Shown here piece after piece: positions 57,008 through 64,000 of a DNA stretch of 64,000 nt. The notes beneath the pieces are model-generated. The model was not told where the DNA came from, searched no databases, and saw nothing but the letters and a program-made list of their open reading frames with translations. The stretch lies in the NCBI GenBank assembly GCA_954871525.1, contig OX940868.1, positions 19,339,056 to 19,403,055 of the forward strand, in the 5' to 3' direction. Position 1 is the first letter of the stretch, and each line of letters opens with the position of its first letter. The position numbers and the translations under genes are program-made. The stretch is from Parietaria judaica (Eukaryota; Streptophyta; Magnoliopsida; Rosales; Urticaceae).

Positions 57008-57405
57008 GTAAGATTTCGCGGGTTGATTTCAATTTTCAATTTCAGATTGTACCTTTTGGAGATCAGTTGCAGTGAATTAGGGCTCGTTTTAATCCCAATT
57101 TTTTGAAATTGCCTTCCGATTTTGGGTTTTCAATTGGGACAATCGGGAAAATTTTGGGTTTCAAATGGCTTGAATTTTGGGTTTTCAAGTAGAGAGCTTT
57201 ATGGAACCAAGGCATTGACTTGGTTCAAATCAAATACGACTTGAATTGCATCCATCTATGTATATATATATACATATAATCATATGGACTTGGGGATTTC
57301 TAATTTGGTAATTGCAGTATGAAATCAGTCTGATCTCGTGAAATTCGGATCAGTTGTTTCCGTGAAATCGTTTCTAATGGTTTATTGCCCTCTATTATGA
57401 TTCAG
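57008..57405 (+). other. Inferred 5'-leader intron of the ZIP gene
   Basis: The donor CACACCG|GTAAGATT and acceptor TGATTCAG|GTCC bracket a T-rich stretch with no start codon of the right frame before 57500. A leader intron is common in plant transporter genes and can boost expression. Confidence 0.6.
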
Positions 57406-57499
57406 GTCCATTGTGGAGCGGTTTCTCTTGATGTGAGAGAGCTCGTGGAGTTTCCCGAGCTGAATTTCTTCCTCGATAATCGTATACCGAGGAGGGAAA

Positions 57500-60249
57500 A
57501 TGCAGTTTAAAGTTAAAGCAGTTGCGTTTTTGCTCGTCTTCGTAGTGATCTCCCGTTACGCTACAGCACAGTCTGAGCAGATTCCTCAAAGGGTAGTGTC
57601 GCCCCACAAGAATGTGAGGAGCAGTGTCATCGACGGCACGGGCGCCGAGGGTACTTTCGGAATCGATGGTGTAAATAGTGAGAAGAAGAAGGTTTCTGTG
57701 TCAACTGTCGCGCTGTTCACGCTGGCAATGGCTGCAGCCACGGGGTTGGGGGCGGTGCCGTTCTTCTTTGTGGAGCTTGATCCTCAATGGGCGGGATTGT
57801 GCAACGGAATGGCTGCCGGAGTGATGTTGGCAGCGAGCTTTGATCTTGTACAAGAAGGGCAGGAACATGGTTCGGGAAATTGGGTTGTTTTCGGGATCTT
57901 GGCTGGCGGCGTTTTTATATGGCTTTGTAAGCAGGTGATACGAACGTCTCTGCTAGATTTGGGTGGGAATTTTCTGCGATTTATGTTTAATAATTGGGTG
58001 AAAGTTTTACCAAAAACTAACTTGTTTAAAAATGGGCTTCTGTTAAGGTGTTTTCCGGCTTAGCAAATTTCGAAGAAGAAAAAAAAACGAAAATAATGGT
58101 TTTACTAAAAAGCTATTTCAACCTTTGATTTCTCTGGTTTCCCCCAATGGATATCGCTGTGGTTTTATGTAGCTTCATATTCTCGTTTTTTGTTGTCTTC
58201 TTGTCTCAGTTTCTCGAGCAATACGGTGAAGTGAGTATGTTGGACATTAAAGGTGCGGATGCGTCTAAAGTCGTGCTCGTGATCGGAATAATGACTCTCC
58301 ATTCCTTTGGAGAGGGCTCTGGAGTCGGGGTTTCCTTTGCCGGCTCCAAAGGCTTTTCTCAGGGTCTTTTGGTAACTCTGGCGATTGCGGTGCATAATAT
58401 TCCAGAAGGATTAGCTGTGAGTATGGTGCTTGCATCAAGGGGTGTGTCCCCGCAAAATGCTATGCTATGGAGTATAATTACCTCTTTACCCCAGGTATAA
58501 CTTTACCGCATAGAATTTGCTTTAGTGTGTTTGAATTTTTTCGCATTCAAATATATTTAATGATTTTTTACCGGGGAGTAATGAACGATCATCAGTAGGG
58601 GTCAGAGTTTCATAGCGTAAACCAAAACAAATCCGTTTTTAAAACCGGTTACTGATATGACCCTATTAATAAACGTTATGGAAAAGAAAAGATTGGTTTA
58701 AGAATTTCTACTGATTAGTAAAAACAACATTTCTTTAGAATCTCTTCCGTTCATTCATCGGCCGAATTCTTCTAATTAGTGAACCCAAGGCATTTTCATT
58801 AACTGTTGATCATATCATTACTTTGTATTAATAATTGTGAACTAGTTGATACCCCTTTCTAATTTTATTTTTCCGGTTTCTTGCAGCCAATTGTAGCGGT
58901 TCCTGCTTTCATGTGTGCTGATGCTTTTAGTAAGTTCCTACCTTTTTGTACGGGCTTCGCAGCCGGGTGTATGATCTGGATGGTTGTCGCTGAAGTACTT
59001 CCCGATGCATTCAAGGTAATGCATTATGTATTGTTTTTGTTATTTAACTTATTTTCTTTAAATGCCGTTCAATTTAAGTTCTGTGAACTTGAAAATAACA
59101 ATCTCCAAAAGTATTTTGCGGTAATATGTGTCATCTAATTATATTATTTCAAAAGCGTAATATTAATTTGGGCTGTTGATTGGTTATAGGAGGCTTCTGC
59201 GTCACAGGTCGCATCTGCAGCGACACTTTCGGTGGCGTTTATGGAAGCTCTTAGCACTTTGTTTCAGAGTTTCAGCCATGACTACAAGTGAGTTTGTTTT
59301 TTACTCTAATTAAAGATAATTTAAGCCTAAACCATAAACCCTAAACCATAGACCTCTATGTGAAACTCTAAACGCTCGTGCATAGAACGAGCTTATCCCG
59401 TCATTAACATGCTTTCTTTTCTCTCTAAAACGCAGCTCTGAGGACGCTTCTGGTTTCTTCGTCTCGCTCCTCTTCGGCCTCGGCCCTCTGCTCGGTGGAC
59501 TCACTCTTGTCTCATTTGCTCTCGCTTTCCGACTCCAACACGCTCTCCTCATGGGTGCTGCCTCCGGGATCGCCTTTGTCCTTGGTGCCTGGAGACCCCT
59601 GCAGTTACTCTTCTCCTCAAAGATGGGAATCTCCCCTTTCGCCTTCCTTCTTGCCGCTGGGGCTATTTTCGTCCAAACTTTAACCTCCAATGTTTTAAAA
59701 CTAACTGCCCGGAGAAAAGCCTCTGTGAACGACTTAAACGCCGGAAGTAATCTCCAAGTGAGCGCCCACACTCTACAAGCGTTCCTCTCGTGCGGCTCCG
59801 TGGCGCTTCATGCAGTGGCGGAGGGGTTGGCTCTGGGCGTGGCGGCGCCAAAGGCTTACGGGCTGGGCCGGCACATGGTCCTTCCAGTCTCACTCCACGG
59901 GCTCCCAAGGGGTGCGGCAGTGGCGAGCTGCATTTACGGCGCAACTGACAGCTGGCAGGCGGCACTTGCCGCAGCCGCTCTGATCGGGTTCGTGGGGCCA
60001 GTCTCGGCCATCGGGTCGATCCTTGCTGGGATCGACTACAGCGGTCTGGATCACGTCATGGTGTTCGCCTGCGGCGGATTGGTTCCAAGCTTTTGGCAGG
60101 TAGTGAAGAGGGGCTGGAGGTTGGACTCGAGGAAGTGCTTAGGTGGCGTGGTCGTCGGGGTCGGTTTCGCTACTCTGTGCCTCACGTGCACCAAGTTGGT
60201 GTGCCTGCACACGCCATACTGCAACTCCGCGCCCGAGGCCGTCAGATGA
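57500..60249 (+). CDS. ZIP-family metal (zinc) transporter, At3g08650-like
   Basis: A multi-pass membrane protein that should move Zn2+ or a related divalent metal into the cytosol. The exons are 57500-57934, 58210-58494, 58887-59015, 59190-59287 and 59436-60249, all in phase, giving 586 aa. The N-terminal signal sequence is KAVAFLLVFVVISRYATAQ. Helices begin near residue 70 (TVALFTLAMAAATGLGAVPF). The first metal-site helix carries LHSFGEGSGVGVSF, and the typical HNIPEGLAVS motif follows. A second His/Glu motif, FHAVAEGLALG-like (LHAVAEGLALGVAAP), lies in the C-terminal half, with YGLGRHMVLPVSLHGLPRG and GIDYSGLDHVM after it. The C terminus is YCNSAPEAVR. The match to the Arabidopsis protein described as a putative zinc transporter is strong by recalled motifs. 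The gene converges on the RETICULATA-RELATED gene about 780 bp away. Confidence 0.95.
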
Positions 60250-61032
60250 GGCGGCTTTGCATCACCCAATGAGATTTCATCTCGGCTTCGATAAGCCGAA
60301 ATCCCGGCTGACGAGATCATTAGACTGAAAGAAGAGTTTCTCAAGAAGTCGATTCATAGGCGCTTCAGATATGGGAATTGAATTCCCTTGTACACCCAAA
60401 CAACTGAATTGATACACAACTTGTGATACCAATTTATTAGTAATAATCTTATATATTTTTTTTTTCTTCTCATGAAAGTGTTTCTAAATGTAGATTAACC
60501 CGGTTTGTCCGATTCAGGAAATAAAAACCCGGAACCGCAGTTCCGGGTATGAAAAAGGTTGGTGGGTTTGTAGTTGATCTGCTTTTCAATGAAATCAGGA
60601 CAGATAAGGAAAGTGTACCAAGTACTAATTAGGTTGGTTGGGTGACAGTTGACACTCGTGTTTCGGATGTCACTGTCTCTCGTACACTATTTAGGTTTGG
60701 TCTCATGTCTTGTCTTGTGTCCGATACGACTGCGTTTTGCCCCTGCTAAGCAGCATTCTAGAAGACTAGAACGACCAAAGGCCAGATACTCTCAAACAGT
60801 ACAGAAATGACAAACACAAACACAGAACTCATCGAACAAATCACTGTCGATGGAAACTCTCTATGATTCTTATTATTATTATCATCACCCAAAAAGGTCA
60901 CACATTCTCACAGCTATGAACAAACACACGTCAGCCACAACAAACACAACACAAACCACTTCTAAAGTTTTCCCGTTTCACCCCGCAAAATCTTGCGACC
61001 TTCCATTTTACACCCCAAAGCCCAAAACTTTC
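60250..61032. other. Convergent 3' flanks of the ZIP and RETICULATA-RELATED genes
   Basis: No gene is supported. The region should hold both 3' untranslated regions. A perfect 9-bp-stem hairpin (ACCCGGAAC, loop CGCA, GTTCCGGGT) lies at 60527-60548. Confidence 0.5.
60527..60548. repeat. Perfect GC-rich hairpin between convergent genes
   Basis: Stem ACCCGGAAC / GTTCCGGGT with a 4-base loop, in AT-rich surroundings about 280 bp after the ZIP stop codon. A role in 3'-end formation or as part of the 3' untranslated region is possible but unproven. Confidence 0.7.
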
Positions 61033-62136
61033 TCACTTGTTGTAAGTCGACTGATTCTCGCTTTCCTCAACTGCAGCCACTGCAGCCGCGGCTGCCGCCA
61101 CCAGTTTCTCCTCCTCGGCTGTCATTTCCGCAACTTCCTTCTTCTCGGCATTGCCCGAGCTCTGCGACCCCGTTGCCTTCGCGAGAAGGACGAACGACAT
61201 CCCGCCCAGCACGTTGTTCAGGCACCGCAGAACCACGACGGAGGATTTGAAAATCGCCCCCGGAAACGCCCTCTCGAGCACGTACTCGGCGCCGTTGAGG
61301 CTCTGGTACCGGAGGTTGCTGCTGACGCCCATGTGGATCGCCCACGTCATGGCGTTGAGCAGCGTCGGGGGCGCCTTGTTCGGCGTCTCGAACGCCGGAT
61401 CCATCTTCTTCCGGGCGGCGAGGAGGCCGTTCGAGATTGCCGTCCCGACGAGCCCAGCCGCAAATCCCACTGCGGAGAACACGGCTCCCTTGTAGACCAG
61501 CGTGCCAAGGCGCGAGGCGAGGCCGTAGCTTCCCGGCTCGAACATGTGGCTCGTCGGGCAGCCCGCGAAGATCCCGGGCAGCCCCGCAGCCGCCGATCCC
61601 AGCGTCGGCGCCAGGAGGTACATGAGCGTGAAGTTGAGGATCGAGCCCACCACGAGCGTGGAGAAGACGAAGTCGAGCTCGTTGAGCCCGAAGTTCGGCC
61701 GCGACGCCATGTCGCCGGCGACGCATGACGTCACGCCGACGAGCTCCTCCATCAGAACCTTGAACGGAAACTGCGGATCGGCGGCGACTCTCGACCTCCA
61801 CCCGCTCAGGAAAAGCCCCAACGGTCCCAAACCCTTGAATCTTGAATCGTCATCGTCGCCGTCTTTCCCGTGGCTTCCACTCCATTCTCCTCCTCCGCCG
61901 CCACTTCCGGAATTGCCGCCGATTCCTAATCCGCCGCCGCCGCCGGCAGCGAGAGCGGGCTCTAGGGTTTGGCGAGGCGGTTTGGGGAGGAAAGAGAAGG
62001 AGAGCGATCGGGATCTTTGATCGGAGGAGGCGAACGGGAGGGAAGGCGAAGTAGGGGAAAGAATGGTGCTTTGGTTAGGGGTGTGATTTTGGGCGGAGAG
62101 AGGGGAGAATCGGAGGAGATTGGCCATGGACGCCAT
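61033..62136 (-). CDS. RER3: RETICULATA-RELATED (DUF3411) chloroplast membrane protein
   Basis: RETICULATA family proteins sit in the chloroplast envelope and influence mesophyll development and leaf reticulation. The reaction or transported substrate is not established. This intronless gene encodes 367 aa. The start MASMANLLRFSPLSAQ and the following Ser/Pro/Arg-rich 60 residues look like a plastid transit peptide. A Gly-rich linker (GGGGGLGIGGNSGSGGGGG) follows. The DUF3411 core, about residues 120-330, includes FKVLMEELVGVTSCVAGDMA, FGLNELDFVFSTLVVGS and the membrane segments LNFTLMYLLAPTLGSAAAG and AVFSAVGFAAGLVGTAIS, then YQSLNGAEYVLERAFPG and VLRCLNNVLGGMSFVLLA. The tail is Glu/Ala-rich. 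The symbol RER3 (At3g08640) rests on recalled family features and on its ZIP neighbour, so the exact paralogue is less sure than the family. Confidence 0.9.
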   Translation of the reverse strand: MASMANLLRFSPLSAQNHTPNQSTILSPTSPSLPFASSDQRSRSLSFSFLPKPPRQTLEPALAAGGGGGLGIGGNSGSGGGGGEWSGSHGKDGDDDDSRFKGLGPLGLFLSGWRSRVAADPQFPFKVLMEELVGVTSCVAGDMASRPNFGLNELDFVFSTLVVGSILNFTLMYLLAPTLGSAAAGLPGIFAGCPTSHMFEPGSYGLASRLGTLVYKGAVFSAVGFAAGLVGTAISNGLLAARKKMDPAFETPNKAPPTLLNAMTWAIHMGVSSNLRYQSLNGAEYVLERAFPGAIFKSSVVVLRCLNNVLGGMSFVLLAKATGSQSSGNAEKKEVAEMTAEEEKLVAAAAAAVAAVEESENQSTYNK

Positions 62137-62158
62137 TGTTGGAGGATCGATGAGAGCT

Positions 62159-62159
<1 letters not shown>

Positions 62160-62189
<30 letters not shown>
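62160..62189. repeat. (GA)n tract in the 5' leader of RER3
   Basis: About 30 bp of GA (CT on the coding strand) some 25-55 bases upstream of the start codon. Pyrimidine-rich CT tracts here are frequent in plant leaders and core promoters. Confidence 0.9.
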
Positions 62190-62191
<2 letters not shown>

Positions 62192-63615
62192 GGTGAAAGA
62201 AACGAAAGAGAGTGGGGAGGGAGAGTGGGGCTAAAAAGGTCAAGAAAGTATCTTTCAGCATAAACCCTATTCTCGTATGTTGAGATTCGAGTCTGTGTGT
62301 GTGTATATATATATATATTATTGAAAATATCTGTTTTCTGTTTTTATTACGTATGATCTAAATTCTAAAGTTTATCAATCGTAATCGCTTATAAAAGAAT
62401 CTAACTAAAAATATATGCAAAATGATTTCGGGATTTTTATTGGATGTATATAGATTTTTGGGATTTTTATGGCATTTTTATAAAATTAGTAAAATTATTT
62501 TTCATTTTTAAAATTAATAAATATTAGATGGGATTTTTGTGTTTTTGTATGATTGCGAGGTTCTTTACGGATTTATGCAACATAAACGTAATTTTTCATT
62601 AAATTTATATCGAAGTATGTGATATCATATGTAGCCAATCGCGTATCTTTTGCTTTTTTACGAGACTTTCGTGGGTGAATTACGGATTTTTAAACCTTGA
62701 TTTAAATTATTATAATATAGCGAAAAAATATGTATAAAAAGGAAATCATAATAGCTAAAAAGAAAAAAATAAATACATTGACTAGTCAATTATGTTAGCA
62801 AATGGACAATGTAAATAAATACTAATAAGAAAATGATTTATGAAAACTTTACAATAGTATATCGAGAGGACCATGTGCTTGAATAAGGACGGAATTGCGG
62901 TGATAATACAATGTAGTGGAATCTCAACCCTCAAACGACATAAATTTACCCCGAATCTAAAAGATATTCGATTGCCTGTGGTGCGACAGTACATTTACTC
63001 AAAGCAACTGTCTAAAAACCTAAACACTAACAAGGGTGCAAGCTATTGGCCTCCACGATCAGTTTCGGCCAGTCCCGGTTTGAAAAATTCAACCTTTTTT
63101 TGTCAACAAATCAAGAACCAGACCAGACCGAGGCTTTCAGAAACCAGTTGTTTCTGGCCCGTTGTTTTTTTGTAGATACTAGTGGCGGAAGTACCAAAAA
63201 TTTGCTAATTGTGACTAATGATTGCCAAATGTTTGAAACCTCGTTTCGAACCTCTTACTACATCAATGTTTCAGCATCCTACCGTCAGATTTATACATGA
63301 CCGGTGAACTCTTGGCCATCGGGGGTTTTCAGGTTAACAGTGAGCCGGCTCCGGAATTTTCAAATTCTTTAATTTTTGTATCAAAATTTAAGATATTTTC
63401 TAAAGAAAACGTAGCCTATATGTGAGCGTTTATACAAGGAGTCATCCACTAAATTGCAAAACATTTTAGAAGATGTTAGCTAATATGATTTAAGGAGTTA
63501 GAAACCATGGTATAATTTATCACCTAGAAACCAATCTCTCAAGTACACGAGGATAACGAAACCAAAAATATTCCGACGAGGAAGAGAGCGACGGTTAGCT
63601 TTTTCTTGGCTTCGC
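62190..63615. other. Spacer between RER3 and SEC11
   Basis: The left part is the RER3 promoter. A stretch at about 63045-63170 (TTTCGGCCAGTCCCGGTTTG, then a GACCAGACCGAGG word) resembles the dispersed repeat noted near 8270 and 48400. The right part is probably the SEC11 3' untranslated region. No further gene was recognised. Confidence 0.45.
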
Positions 63616-63807
63616 TTAGTCCTTCGATGTTATGACGAGCAACCCGAGCGCACCGATAAGAATATACTGCGCGACAAGGGCACAGGAATCAGTATACGTA
63701 TGTCGGCGACAAAGGCACACGTGAAAGCCTAGGGGATTTGAAAACTAACCTTGATGATCGGCTTCTCCGTCATGATAATCGTTACCCAACCAACGTAAGG
63801 TAAAAAC
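63616..63807 (-). CDS. SEC11: SEC11 signal peptidase catalytic subunit, C-terminal exons (partial)
   Basis: SEC11 is the serine protease subunit of the ER signal peptidase complex, which removes signal peptides from secretory proteins. Two minus-strand exons are visible, 63807-63750 and 63666-63616, joined GT..AG. They read FLPYVGWVTIIMTEKPIIK, then YILIGALGLLVITSKD and stop. This is the characteristic C-terminal membrane anchor of plant SEC11 proteins. The Ser/Lys or Ser/His catalytic residues lie in upstream exons to the right of the window, so the gene is partial here. No further exon is seen between 63808 and 64000, which would be intron. Confidence 0.88.
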
Positions 63808-64000
63808 CTGCAAATAATTTTCACCCAGAGAAAAGCGAGTTTAAATACACCAAGGATACAAAAAAGTTAGACAAATTTTGCGAAACACCCTTCACTTTCT
63901 ACATTTGTTCCTATGTGGGCCTTCACTTTTGCCAAATTACTATTACATCCCTCAGTTTGTAATTATTAAAACTCTGTCGTATTTTTGTCATTTTGCCCCT

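Noticed and set aside
61067..61801. Arg-rich frames overlapping the RETICULATA-RELATED gene
   Set aside because: They are out-of-frame shadows of a GC-rich coding region. The other frame carries the conserved DUF3411 motifs.
62600..62700. Possible second hAT relic ending TTTTTAAACCTTG
   Set aside because: The right-end word matches, but no left end and no 8-bp flanking repeat were found, so the match may be chance.

Overview
The window is nuclear DNA of a flowering plant, most likely a eudicot. The genes have many short exons, long AT-rich introns with GT..AG borders and plant-specific protein families, and transposons lie in both introns and spacers. The species cannot be read from the sequence. 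I built the exon models by eye from reading frame, splice sites and agreement between paralogues.

Left part (1-10963): a minus-strand BTB/NPH3 adaptor gene (386-3262, 602 aa) and a plus-strand plastid GNAT acetyltransferase of the NSI/SNAT1 type (5525-7985, 241 aa), followed by AT-rich spacer with a decayed hAT-type relic.

Centre (10964-52014): three head-to-tail genes for LRR receptor-like kinases of the LRR-VIII-1 kind (like Arabidopsis At1g06840 and At5g01950), here called A (10964-18981), B (22637-33117) and C (45522-52014). They share one 20-exon plan, so they are tandem duplicates, but each has diverged. A has AT in place of GT at one splice donor. B has Leu for Arg in the catalytic HRD motif. 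C has lost one LRR exon. Transposons have filled the cluster: three Mutator-type elements with 9-bp target duplications (14310-15198, 39342-40453 and a Pack-MULE at 19327-20800 carrying a fragment of an OCTOPUS-family gene), a full-length hAT element with transposase, terminal repeats and 8-bp duplication (40576-45038), a solo LTR with 5-bp duplication (36941-37583), an LTR-like block inside gene B, and two tRNA-derived SINEs inside gene A.

Right part (52015-64000): two more foldback elements, then a plus-strand ZIP-family metal transporter (57500-60249, 586 aa, like At3g08650) convergent with a minus-strand intronless RETICULATA-RELATED chloroplast protein (61033-62136, like At3g08640). The pairing matches the order I recall on Arabidopsis chromosome 3, so this looks like conserved microsynteny. 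The window ends in the last two exons of a minus-strand SEC11 signal peptidase gene (63616-63807, continuing beyond the edge).

The genes do not form one pathway. The main biological interest is the rapidly diverging receptor-kinase cluster and the varied transposon load inside it.
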